From Gammaproteobacteria bacterium (lineage in GTDB: Bacteria; Pseudomonadota; Gammaproteobacteria; Pseudomonadales; Azotimanducaceae), in NCBI GenBank assembly GCA_026709225.1, contig JAPOTJ010000057.1, forward strand, positions 1-40,348: DNA of 40,348 bases. The letters run 5' to 3'. Numbering within the stretch: the first letter of the stretch is position 1; each line of letters opens with the position of its first letter. The notes under the pieces were generated by a model that ran no database searches, had not been told where the DNA came from, and saw only the letters and a program-made list of their open reading frames with translations. Below are positions 11,868-20,482 of this stretch, piece after piece. The position numbers were made by a program, and so were the translations under genes.

Positions 11868-12211
11868 TCACTTCGGTGCTCATCCACCTGAAAGAGCTGT
11901 GTAGCCTCGCTGATTAGGAAATGCGCTTCGTCGCCGCGAATTTGCGCAATCACTTCAGGTGTTCTGATTCGTATCCAGAAGGCATCGAGCGCATCCTGGT
12001 CTTCAAACCAGAGCTCAGTCATCATATCAAAGCCAAGTGAAAGCGGCTCGGCGCCGCTCGCCGCGGAGCTGTCCACATAGCTGCGCCTGTATTCGGCGAT
12101 CATGGGCAGCAGACTTTGCACGAGCGGCGCGTGCGTTGTCTCGTAGTGCTTTATGAAATCAGCGCGAGAAATCTCTGGTTTGGCGGTGATGAGGGCGACC
12201 AGCTTGAGCAT
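11864..12211 (-). CDS. EthD-family / dimeric alpha-beta barrel protein
   Basis: 115 residues. The N-terminus MLKLVALITAKPEISRADFIKHYETTHAPL matches the EthD pattern, with an F-x-x-Y-E-x-x-H-x-P-L core and a final strand ending near FQVDEH. Such proteins are small ferredoxin-fold dimers; some take part in degradation of ethers or aromatics, but most have no assigned substrate. No reaction can be assigned here. The C-terminus has the normal family length, so the adjacent IS relic probably sits just beyond it. It is divergent from the amidohydrolase with 66 bases between, so the two may be co-regulated. Confidence 0.75.
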   Translation of the reverse strand: MLKLVALITAKPEISRADFIKHYETTHAPLVQSLLPMIAEYRRSYVDSSAASGAEPLSLGFDMMTELWFEDQDALDAFWIRIRTPEVIAQIRGDEAHFLISEATQLFQVDEHRSD

Positions 12212-12277
12212 GGCGGAGAACTCAAACGCATTGATGGAAGGGATTATAGTGATAGGTCAGCGGTGAGAGCGCGGTAA

Positions 12278-14245
12278 ATGAGAACTTGGATCGTGGTCGT
12301 TGTGCTGTGCGCCATGCTCGCGGGGTGCGAGCGGCACACATCGGAGCGTGCGCAGCCTGCCGATATCGTCTTTACGGGCGGCACCATCTACACTGCGGAC
12401 GATTCAAGGCAAATCGTCAGCGCATTGGCGGTGCGCGCAAATCGTATCGTGTACGCGGGTGACGATGCCGGCGTAGCCGAGATCATCGGCGAGCAGACGA
12501 GCGTGCATGCGCTTGAGGGTGCGATGGTGCTGCCAGGCTTGCACGATATGCACATTCACGCCCTGGCCATCGTTCCCCCGGATGGCTGCGATATCAACAG
12601 CGAACCCATGACCTTGGCCGAGATCGCGGAGTTTGTTGCTTCCTGCATCGAAGCAGAAGCGCTTGCCGACGGCGAGTGGCTCAGCGTCACCCAGTGGAGC
12701 TTCTCGAACGGCAATCAGCCTGACGACGCGCTGAAGACCATGCGACAAGCGCTTGATCTGGGTGCGCCGAACAATCCGGTGATGCTGTGGGGCAATGATG
12801 GTCATCACGGCGCAGCAAATTCGCTTGCGCTCGCGCAGGCGAAGAATGCCAATGGTGAAACGGTCGGCATCTCCGCGCTCACCCTTGACACAGACTTCGC
12901 GGAATATCGCGAGACCATTGGCGTTGATGAGAACGGCGAGCCGAACGGCGGCATCAATGAAACGGCGCGCGACCTGATTCAGCCCCTTGAAGCAGGCCTG
13001 TTTGGCAGCATTCCGGATGATGCGGTAGAGAAGGTGGGCGAAGTGCTTGCTTCGCGAGGCATCACATCGATCATGGATGCGGCCATGCCGCCATCTCAGC
13101 TTGCGCTCTTCAAGCCCTTCGCTGAACGTGGCGAACTCGGCTACAACCTCGCTGCCGCCTTGTTTCTGACGCCTTCGGACTATCTTGCCGACGATGGCAG
13201 TCTCGACACCGAGTCCATGATCAAGGTATTGGTTGCAACGCGCGACGAATACGAGTCTGTGCCGCAAATTCGCGCCGATTTTGGCAAGGTATTTGTTGAT
13301 GGCGTTATTGAAGGCAATCCTTTCTCCGACCCGCCCACCCTACCCAACGCCGCTGTGCTTGAAGCCTATGAGCAGCCGTTGCTCGCCTACGACGCATCAT
13401 CCGACACGCTCGAAATCCGCGGCTATGTGGATGCCGCGAGCAGGGCCTGCGAGGAGTCTTCACAGGCTGTGCCGGCGTTTCGAGCCGAGCACGGCTTCCA
13501 CCCAAAGCAATGCCGGCAAAGCCGAGGTGTCCTCGAACACGACGAATATGTGATTCACGACTACATGCGCGCGCTCGATGCAGCCGGGTTCAAGATTCAT
13601 GCGCACGTGATTGGCGACCGCGCATTGCGGGTGGCCTTGGATGGCTTTGAATCGCTTGAGTCTGCCGATGCCGCGCGCCACAGCCTTGCGCACATCCAGC
13701 TCGTTCATCCTGACGATTACCAACGAATTGGCAATCTCGGCGTGTCGCTTGCCTTTACCTATGCGTGGATCACAACCGATCTTCCCTACGACCTGACGGT
13801 CATTCCGTTTATTGATCAAGTCGAGGGGGTGCGAGACCTCTATCGAGAGGACGGCTACTATTTCCAGAACGCCTATCCGGTGGCGGCGCTTCAAGACGCC
13901 GGAGCTGTGCTGGTGGCTGGCAGCGATGCGCCAGTGGACACGCGAGACCCGCGCCCGTTCGTCAACATCGCGCAAGCCGTGACGCGCGCTGGCACAGATG
14001 GCTCAGTGCTGAATACGTCGCACGCCATCAGCATTCTCGATGTACTCGATGCCTACACGATCAATGGCGCTCGTCTCTTCGGCCACGCGCAGCAAACCGG
14101 CTCACTTGAGGTCGGCAAGCTCGCCGACCTCACGGTCGTTGACCGGGATTTGATTCACCTCGCCGAGACAGGTCGTGCGCACGAGATTTCTGAGGCGCGC
14201 GTTGTCAAGACAATGTTCGAGGGGCAATGGGTGTTCGAACTCTAA
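12278..14245 (+). CDS. Predicted lipoprotein amidohydrolase (YtcJ-like)
   Basis: 655 residues. A lipoprotein signal (MRTWIVVVVLCAMLAGC, lipobox LAGC) is followed by an amidohydrolase family 3 fold. Metal-site phrases are HDMHIHA near residue 90, GNDGHHGAANS near 170, HVIGDRALRVALDGF in the second half, AHIQLVHPDDY, and AGSDAPVDTRDPRPF near the end. The composite beta-sandwich strands flank the barrel (DIVFTGGTIYTADD at the start, GKLADLTVVDRDL at the end). Members hydrolyse amides or cyclic ureas; the substrate is unknown. It is expected to be membrane-anchored and exposed in the periplasm. It ends about 40 bases before the rRNA promoter. Confidence 0.88.
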   Translation: MRTWIVVVVLCAMLAGCERHTSERAQPADIVFTGGTIYTADDSRQIVSALAVRANRIVYAGDDAGVAEIIGEQTSVHALEGAMVLPGLHDMHIHALAIVPPDGCDINSEPMTLAEIAEFVASCIEAEALADGEWLSVTQWSFSNGNQPDDALKTMRQALDLGAPNNPVMLWGNDGHHGAANSLALAQAKNANGETVGISALTLDTDFAEYRETIGVDENGEPNGGINETARDLIQPLEAGLFGSIPDDAVEKVGEVLASRGITSIMDAAMPPSQLALFKPFAERGELGYNLAAALFLTPSDYLADDGSLDTESMIKVLVATRDEYESVPQIRADFGKVFVDGVIEGNPFSDPPTLPNAAVLEAYEQPLLAYDASSDTLEIRGYVDAASRACEESSQAVPAFRAEHGFHPKQCRQSRGVLEHDEYVIHDYMRALDAAGFKIHAHVIGDRALRVALDGFESLESADAARHSLAHIQLVHPDDYQRIGNLGVSLAFTYAWITTDLPYDLTVIPFIDQVEGVRDLYREDGYYFQNAYPVAALQDAGAVLVAGSDAPVDTRDPRPFVNIAQAVTRAGTDGSVLNTSHAISILDVLDAYTINGARLFGHAQQTGSLEVGKLADLTVVDRDLIHLAETGRAHEISEARVVKTMFEGQWVFEL

Positions 14246-14262
14246 GAAGTCTTTTTTCGGGG

Positions 14263-14290
14263 TTGCGCATCTTTCAATAGCGCGTATAAT
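14263..14290 (+). promoter_or_regulatory. Sigma70 promoter of the rRNA unit
   Basis: TTGCGC (14263-14268), a 16-base spacer, then a perfect TATAAT (14285-14290), followed by a G/C-rich discriminator (GCGCCCCC) typical of stringently controlled stable-RNA promoters. Transcription should start near 14297 and reach tRNA-Ile after about 110 bases. Confidence 0.75.
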
Positions 14291-14333
14291 GCGCCCCCTT
14301 CGCTGCAGGGTTCTTGATTGAACTGTGTGGCGC

Positions 14334-14345
14334 GTTCTTTAAGAA
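14334..14345 (+). promoter_or_regulatory. Leader boxA-like antitermination site
   Basis: GTTCTTTAAGAA resembles the rrn boxA core (GCTCTTTAACAA), preceded by a CTGTGTGG element also seen in rrn leaders. Its position between the promoter and tRNA-Ile indicates a genuine rRNA leader even though no 16S gene follows. Confidence 0.55.
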
Positions 14346-14409
14346 GAATAGTTTTTGTGTTTAAGCGGCCTGCCGCCGGTAGGCGCATTTGGCGCTTATC
14401 TCGCACGCG

Positions 14410-14487
<78 letters not shown>

Positions 14488-14490
14488 TTC

Positions 14491-14540
14491 ATGTGATACA
14501 TGACATGTGATAAATGACATATGTAGATGACATGCAGATG
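14491..14540 (+). repeat. Short tandem repeat between the two tRNAs
   Basis: ATGTGATACATGAC (14491-14504), ATGTGATAAATGAC (14505-14518), a 13-base variant (14519-14531) and a partial ATGCAGATG (14532-14540). About 3.5 units fill most of the tRNA-Ile to tRNA-Ala spacer. Confidence 0.75.
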
Positions 14541-14556
14541 TCCTTCACAGAATATC

Positions 14557-14632
14557 GGGGCCGTAGCTCAGCTGGGAGAGCGCCTGCCTTGCACGCAGGA
14601 GGTCAGGAGTTCGATCCTCCTCGGCTCCACCA
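14557..14632 (+). tRNA. tRNA-Ala (TGC)
   Basis: 76 bases. The acceptor GGGGCCG pairs with CGGCTCC, the anticodon TGC is at 14590-14592 (CCTGCCTTGCACGCAGG), the T arm is AGTTCGATCCT, and CCA is encoded. It is the standard second tRNA of the Ile-Ala spacer type. Confidence 0.97.
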
Positions 14633-14721
14633 ATTGTCGCTTAAACAAGACCTGTCCGATTCAAAGCTGGCAGGTACAACAGATTAGTGATTCGCGCGGC
14701 CCGATTGGTCGCCCGATCAAC

Positions 14722-14733
14722 GCTCTTTAACAA
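14722..14733 (+). promoter_or_regulatory. Spacer boxA upstream of 23S
   Basis: GCTCTTTAACAA is an exact match to the E. coli rrn boxA core. It lies in the 336-base spacer between tRNA-Ala and 23S. Nothing else coding is seen in that spacer. Confidence 0.85.
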
Positions 14734-14949
14734 GTGAAAGGCAAGAAATCCCCCGGCCCGGAGCTGGGGGTCGCGCAATCCAACCCGAGGCAATTGCTTT
14801 GATTGCTTTGCAGGATTGTGTGGATGCGTCAAGGTATATGTATAAACAAATCAGGCGAATCGTTTGCGCCTACCTTTCATTCTCGGATCGGTGGGACCCA
14901 AGCGATCATCGTATGGTTGATCCATATGCCCGGCATGTTTTCCGTTCGG

Positions 14950-14970
14950 AAGATGCGTCGGGTTATATGG
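14950..14970 (+). other. 23S processing stem, 5' strand
   Basis: 21 bases pair with 19105-19125 with one G-U wobble, bringing together the two ends of the 23S gene. This is the long duplex cut by RNase III in pre-23S rRNA. Its integrity indicates a functional 23S transcript. Confidence 0.9.
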
Positions 14971-16077
14971 TCAAGCAATGAAGCGCACTTGGTGGATGCC
15001 TTGGCAACTAGAGGCGATGAAGGACGTCGTAGCCTGCGAAAAGCTTCGGGGAGTCGGCTAGCAGACTTTGATCCGGAGATGTCCGAATGGGGAAACCCAC
15101 CCGACTTGTCGGGTATCCTCACCTGAATACATAGGGTGTGGAAGCAAACCCGGGGAACTGAAATATCTAAGTACCCGGAGGAAAAGAAATCAATCGAGAT
15201 TTCCTTAGTAGCGACGAGCGAACGGGAATCAGCCCTTAAGCAGGTTGGAACATATTAATGTTGAAGTTAGCAGAAGTGTCTGGAAAGGCACACCATAGCG
15301 GGTGATAGTCCCGTATGCGAAAACTGCCAATCAGTGAAATCGAGTAGGGCGGGACACGTGAAATCCTGTCTGAACAGCATCGCGCTTCGGCGCGGTGCGA
15401 GGGGGGACCATCCTCCAAGGCTAAATACTCCTAGTTGACCGATAGCGAACCAGTACCGTGAGGGAAAGGCGAAAAGAACCCCGGAAGGGGAGTGAAATAG
15501 AACCTGAAACCGGGTGCGTACAAGCAGTGGGAGCCCTTGATGTCCCGTTTGTTTCTTCGGAAACACCTTTGGGACGAATAAGGGTGACTGCGTACCTTTT
15601 GTATAATGGGTCAGCGAGTTGCTGTTAGTGGCAAGGTTAACCGTGTAGGGGAGCCGTAGGGAAACCGAGTCTTAATAGGGCGAATGAGTCGCTAGGAGCA
15701 GACCCGAAACCGGGCGAGCTAGCCATGGCCAGGGTGAAGGTTCGGTAACACGAACTGGAGGCCCGAACCCACCTATGTTGAAAAATGGGGGGATGAGCTG
15801 TGGCTCGGAGTGAAAGGCTAATCAAGCCCGGAGATAGCTGGTTCTCCTCGAAAACTATTTAGGTAGTGCCTCTTGTATCACCGCCGGGGGTAGAGCACTG
15901 TTTGGGCTAGGGGGTCATCTCGACTTACCAAACCCATGCAAACTCCGAATACCGGTGAGTGCAGCAAGGGAGACAGACGGTGGGTGCTAAGGTCCATCGT
16001 CGAAAGGGAAACAGCCCAGACCGCCAGCTAAGGTCCCAAAGTGATAGTTAAGTGGGAAACGATGTGGGAAGGCACAA

Positions 16078-16139
<62 letters not shown>

Positions 16140-16864
16140 GAGTCGGCCTGCGCGGAAGATGTAACGGGGCTCAAACTATCCACCGAAGCTGCGGGTTCGT
16201 GAACACCTTCGGGTGTTCATGGGCGGTAGAGGAGCGTTCTGTAAGCCGTTGAAGGCGAGCCGTGAGGCTTGCTGGAGGTATCAGAAGTGAGAATGCTGAC
16301 ATGAGTAACGATAAAGGGAGTGAAAATCTCCCTCGCCGAAAGACTAAGGGTTCCTGCGCCACGCTCATCGGCGCAGGGTGAGTCGGCCCCTAAGGTGAGG
16401 CCGAAAGGCGTAGCCGATGGGAAACGGGTCAAAATTCCCGTACCAATGATGACTGCGATGGAGTGACGGAGAAGGCTAGGTCATGCCTGGCGATGGTCGT
16501 CCAGGTCCAAGCATGTAGGCTGGGTTCTTAGGAAAATCCGGGAGCCTTTCAAGGCCGAGATGTGATGGCGAACTCCTCCTATGTGGGGAGGAAGTGGCTG
16601 ATGCCATGCTTCCAGGAAAAACTTCTAAGCTTTAAGGTCATCATTGACCGTACCGCAAACCGACACAGGTAGTCAGGTAGAGAATACTAAGGCGCTTGAG
16701 AGAACTCGGGTGAAGGAACTAGGCAAAATAGCACCGTAACTTCGGGAGAAGGTGCGCCCCCATTAGGTGAAGACACTTGCTGTCCGAGCCGAAGGGGGCC
16801 GCAGATACCAGGTGGCTGCGACTGTTTACTAAAAACACAGCACTCTGCAAACTCGCAAGAGGAC

Positions 16865-16897
<33 letters not shown>

Positions 16898-16967
16898 ATT
16901 AAGTGATCAGGTTAGCCTTCGGGCGAAGCTTGTGACCGAAGTCCTGGTAAACGGCGGCCGTAACTAT

Positions 16968-17777
16968 GAGCTAAACTCTGACCATTGTAGTTACGTAAAT
17001 AAACTTGGCTATATGCTGGAATATCCGGTGTATCTGGTGGTACTCGTTTGACATCTCATTTGACAATGACGTTCAAACAGTGACAATCCATCCAGTGCGG
17101 ACAATCAGCAGGAAAGGTTCCTGTCATGGCTTCGAAAGATCAACACAAGATTCCTGACCGAATCGGTTATTACCTCGCGGGGTTTGCCGACGGTGAAGGA
17201 AGCTTCAGCCTCTCTTTTCGTAAGCGCAAAGATTATTCACAGCCGTGGAAAATCTCCCTGTGTTTCAACGTCTCCCAGCGTGACAAAGTCATTTTGGCTT
17301 TGTTCAAGAGGCATTTGAAGTGCGGAACGCTGCGCTCCAGAAAAGACGGTGTTTGGTATTACGAAGTCAACAATCATCGAGCGATTTGCGAGAATGTGAT
17401 CCCATTCTTTAATCAGTTCGGATTCTTGTCGGCTAAGAAAAAGCGCGATTTTGCGAAATTCAAGCAGGTCGCGGCGCTTATTAGCGAGGGAGCACATCTG
17501 ACTGAAGACGGAATTAGACGGATTCTTGAGATTCGCAGTGACATGAACGATGGCGGTGCGCGAAGACGTAAGTACTCGGACACCGAAATCGTCCAAGTAT
17601 TGCTTCAAAGCAATGTGACGGGAAAATCCTCAGAGACTACACGCCAAGCCGCTTCATTGAACTCATGCAAGTGATGCAATGGCGCGGATGATATAGTCCG
17701 AACTCTGTGGCGACATAGAGAGCCAGACGGAAACGATCTGGCCGGTTCGACAACTTTTCGAACTAGTAACAAACTTG
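16968..17777 (+). other. Group I intron 1 (insertion at 23S position 1917)
   Basis: 810 nt. The 5' exon ends GUAACUAU and pairs with the internal guide GUAGUUAC (16987-16994), leaving the diagnostic U-G pair at the splice site. ACCAUU just before the guide can pair with the 3' exon AACGGU (P10, one mismatch). The intron ends in G17777. Core landmarks are TGCGGACAATCAGCAGGAAAG (17095-17115, P4-P6 region) and P7 formed by GACTA (17635-17639) and TAGTC (17694-17698). Numbering is by alignment to the E. coli sequence from memory. Confidence 0.93.
17126..17674 (+). CDS. LAGLIDADG homing endonuclease in intron 1
   Basis: 182 residues. A single LAGLIDADG motif, YYLAGFADGEGSF (residues 15-27, catalytic acid Asp22), implies a homodimer like I-CreI or I-CeuI. 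The rest follows the family fold (SLCFNVSQRDKVILALFKRHL, WYYEVNNH, IIPFF-like VIPFFNQFGFLS). Its expected function is to cut intronless 23S alleles at the insertion site and so spread the intron. The ATG is preceded by AGGAAAGG. The last 15-20 codons run through the intron P7 region (17635-17639), so coding and ribozyme constraints overlap there. It is intact, with no frameshift. Confidence 0.93.
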   Translation: MASKDQHKIPDRIGYYLAGFADGEGSFSLSFRKRKDYSQPWKISLCFNVSQRDKVILALFKRHLKCGTLRSRKDGVWYYEVNNHRAICENVIPFFNQFGFLSAKKKRDFAKFKQVAALISEGAHLTEDGIRRILEIRSDMNDGGARRRKYSDTEIVQVLLQSNVTGKSSETTRQAASLNSCK

Positions 17778-17791
17778 AACGGTCCTAAGGT
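17778..17791 (+). other. 14-nt 23S exon between the introns
   Basis: AACGGTCCTAAGGT corresponds to E. coli 23S positions 1918-1931. Joined to GTAACTAT upstream and AGCGAAATTCC downstream it restores the conserved helix 69 region precisely. Its first six bases serve intron 1 (P10) and its last seven serve intron 2 (P1). Confidence 0.93.
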
Positions 17792-18136
17792 AAAGGTTTA
17801 TTCGTTGCCTTAGTAAAATCTGGCTATATGCTGGGAACTCCGAGTATCCGTCGGTACTTGCTTCTGCAAGTGACAATCCGGCGGTGCGGACAATCAGCAG
17901 GAAAGACCGGCAAATCAATGCTTTGCGAACTTATGCATAGCAGAGACTTGACGGAATCCTCAGAGACTACACGCCAGACCGCAAATCTCGTGAAGATGAG
18001 CGGAAGATATAGTCCGAACTATGTGGCGACACGTAGAGCAGTCCACGAAAGTGGCTGCCGCCTCAATTTTTCGCCAGTAATGGCGATGATGCTTTGAGGT
18101 CTGGTCGCATGCTCATGCGACCCAAGTAACAGCACG
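17792..18136 (+). other. Group I intron 2 (insertion at 23S position 1931)
   Basis: 345 nt, without a credible ORF. The 5' exon end CUAAGGU pairs with guide GCCUUAG (17807-17813), again leaving a terminal U-G. UUCGUU (17801-17806) pairs fully with the 3' exon AGCGAA as P10. The intron ends in G18136. The core carries the same TGCGGACAATCAGCAGGAAAG block (17885-17905) and P7 (GACTA 17965-17969, TAGTC 18010-18014) as intron 1, so the two are close relatives. Confidence 0.93.
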
Positions 18137-18183
<47 letters not shown>

Positions 18184-18589
18184 CGATGGCCACACTGTCT
18201 CCACCCGAGACTCAGTGAAATTGAATTCGCGGTCAAGATGCCGTGTACCCGCGGCTAGACGAGAAGACCCCGTGAACCTTTACTACAGCTTCACACTGAA
18301 CTTTGATCTATCTTGTGTAGGATAGGTGGGAGGCTTTGAAGCCTGGGCGCCAGCCCGGGTGGAGCCATCCTTGAAATACCACCCTGGTTAGGTTGGAGTT
18401 CTAACTCAGGCCCGTTATCCGGGTCGAGGACCGTGTGTGGTGGGTAGTTTGACTGGGGCGGTCTCCTCCTAAAGAGTAACGGAGGAGCGCGATGGTGCGC
18501 TCAGCATGGTCGGAAATCATGCAATGCGTGTAAAGGCAAAAGCGCGCCTGACTGCGAGACCGACGGGTCGAGCAGGGTCGAAAGACGGT

Positions 18590-18665
<76 letters not shown>

Positions 18666-18694
18666 ACCGCCCAAGAGTTCACATCGACGGCGGT

Positions 18695-18772
<78 letters not shown>

Positions 18773-18938
18773 TGGTACGCGAGCTGGGTTTAGAACGTCG
18801 TGAGACAGTTCGGTCCCTATCTGCCGTGGGCGTTTGAGATTTGAGAGGAGCTGCTCCTAGTACGAGAGGGCCGGAGTGGACGAACCTCTGGTGTTCCGGT
18901 TGTCACGCCAGTGGCACCGCCGGGTAGCTATGTTCGGA

Positions 18939-18974
<36 letters not shown>

Positions 18975-19104
18975 CCCTCAAGATGAGATCTCACCGAATC
19001 TTCGGATTCATGAAGGGCCCTTGTAGACGACAAGGTTGATAGGCGGGATGTGTAAGCGCCGCGAGGCGTTCAGCTAACCCGTACTAATTGCCCGTTTGGC
19101 TTGG

Positions 19105-19125
19105 CCATATAACTCGACGCATCTT
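19105..19125 (+). other. 23S processing stem, 3' strand
   Basis: Complement of 14950-14970 with one G-U pair. The 24 bases that follow lead straight into 5S. Confidence 0.9.
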
Positions 19126-19149
19126 TTTCTTGCCTTTCACTTCCCTTTT

Positions 19150-19269
19150 TGCCTGACGACCATAGCGGGCTGGTCCCACCTGATCCCATTCCGAACTCAG
19201 AAGTGAAACGGCCCTGCGCCGATGGTAGTGTGGGGTTTCCCCATGTGAGAGTAGGACATCGTCAGGCAT
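19150..19269 (+). rRNA. 5S rRNA
   Basis: 120 bases. TGCCTGAC pairs with GTCAGGCAT at the ends. Internal landmarks are GGTCCCACCTGA, CCGAACTCAGAAGTGAAACG, GCCGATGGTAGTGTGGGG and TGAGAGTAGGACATC. It is in the usual place after 23S, in the same transcription unit. Confidence 0.97.
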
Positions 19270-19281
19270 TTTATTTCAGAG

Positions 19282-19324
19282 AAGCCCGGTTTCTTCCCGC
19301 CAAGAAGCTGGGCTTTTTCTTTAT
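19282..19324 (+). terminator. Terminator of the rRNA unit
   Basis: AAGCCCGG...TTCTT, loop, AAGAA..CTGGGCTT, followed by TTTTTCTTT. An intrinsic terminator directly after 5S. Confidence 0.85.
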
Positions 19325-19352
19325 GTGCATAATGTCTATTTAGGGGTGAAAT

Positions 19353-19547
19353 ATGCCTGATACAGTGGTGTTGGAGGCCGCAATGCTCGATGTCAAACCC
19401 ACGCTTGGAGATCACACTGTCGGCTTTAGGCAGTCGGTGCAGTATCAGCAATGGCGAGCGCTACTGCATCACTTTTGCGACTCGTTCCCATCGCTAGAGC
19501 ATTTCGTTGAAGTGTTGCAGCCTTCTCACCACACCGAAACGCCATGA
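19353..19547 (+). CDS. Small hypothetical protein coupled to birA
   Basis: 64 residues, family not recognised. A good Shine-Dalgarno (AGGGGTG) lies five bases before the ATG, and the stop overlaps the birA start as ATGA, which argues that it is translated and coupled to birA. The protein is acidic to neutral, histidine-rich near the C-terminus, with no signal peptide or membrane segment. It contains no helix-turn-helix that could be a separated BirA DNA-binding domain. Given its size it could still be a leader peptide rather than a functional protein. Confidence 0.5.
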   Translation: MPDTVVLEAAMLDVKPTLGDHTVGFRQSVQYQQWRALLHHFCDSFPSLEHFVEVLQPSHHTETP

Positions 19548-20482
19548 GCACGGAAGCACTCGTCGAGTTTTTCGATCGCCTCGTGGCTGAAGGCATCGCA
19601 AATATTGGTGAGCTTGATCGCGAGCACCTATTGACGATCGGTGTTGCAATTGATGGCGACACTGCTCGACTCGACCCGAGCACGGAAGTGCTTGACGAAA
19701 CGCGTATTCTCAGCCTGCTCGACGAGGAAGCCAAGGCATGGCTTGCTTCGATTGTCATCAAGCCCGCGACCGGTTCGACGAATAGCGACCTCATGCAATC
19801 CGAGGCGCCCTCAATCGACGGGCGTGTCATTCTTGCCGAAACACAGCTCTTGGGTCGTGGGCGGCGTGGCCGCACATGGATGAGTCCCTTCGCGCGCAAT
19901 ATCGCGCTCACAATGGGATGTGGCGTGCAGCGCTCCGGGCACGACCTCGGTGGCTTAAGTCTTGTGGTCGGCTATGCCGTCCTCGAGGCGTTGGAGGCGC
20001 TTGGCGTTGAAGACCTTGCGCTCAAATGGCCGAACGATGTGCTCTATCAAGGTCGCAAGCTCTGCGGCGTGCTCATTGAGATGGCCCACTCATCGCATCA
20101 TTCGCCGCAGGCTGTCATCGGCATCGGCATCAACCATAGCGGCGCACAGCTTGTGCGCGCGCAAGTTGATCAAGGACTAGCTGAACTTGTTGAATCCAAA
20201 AATCCACCGACGCGCAACGAGACCGCAGCAGCCGTGATTTCCGGTGTGCGCAAGCAGGTTGATCGATTTAACGCGCACGGATTTGAGGCGTTCCGGCCAG
20301 AGTGGGATGCGAGGCACTACTTTTCCGGGCGCCAAGTTCGCGTCGCCGGTGCGGGGAAGGCGGTGATCGGACGAGTGCTCGGCGTGTCACCGTTCGGGGA
20401 GCTGCACCTTTCGACCCCGCACGGCCAAGAGTTCTTGAGTGGCGGCGAGATTTCCATGCGCGATCTGCATGCCCATGACTGA
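19544..20482 (+). CDS. birA: Biotin-[acetyl-CoA-carboxylase] ligase
   Basis: 312 residues. The catalytic domain is complete: GSTNSDLM, the biotinyl-AMP loop GRGRRGRTWMSPF, KWPNDVLYQGRKLCGVLIE and GIGINH, then the small C-terminal SH3-like domain ending GGEISMRDL. It attaches biotin to the carboxyl carrier protein AccB. The N-terminus is shorter than in E. coli BirA and lacks the SRAAINKHI-type recognition helix, so it may not act as a biotin-operon repressor (inference). An upstream in-frame stop rules out a longer start. vsr overlaps its end by eight bases. Confidence 0.93.
   Translation: MSTEALVEFFDRLVAEGIANIGELDREHLLTIGVAIDGDTARLDPSTEVLDETRILSLLDEEAKAWLASIVIKPATGSTNSDLMQSEAPSIDGRVILAETQLLGRGRRGRTWMSPFARNIALTMGCGVQRSGHDLGGLSLVVGYAVLEALEALGVEDLALKWPNDVLYQGRKLCGVLIEMAHSSHHSPQAVIGIGINHSGAQLVRAQVDQGLAELVESKNPPTRNETAAAVISGVRKQVDRFNAHGFEAFRPEWDARHYFSGRQVRVAGAGKAVIGRVLGVSPFGELHLSTPHGQEFLSGGEISMRDLHAHD

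Noticed and set aside
12404..13267. Minus-strand ORF of 287 codons opposite the amidohydrolase
   Set aside because: It is the antisense shadow of a gene with clear catalytic motifs on the plus strand.
17828..18097. 89-codon ORF inside intron 2
   Set aside because: No LAGLIDADG or other nuclease motif. Its SSETTRQ phrase is translated ribozyme core.
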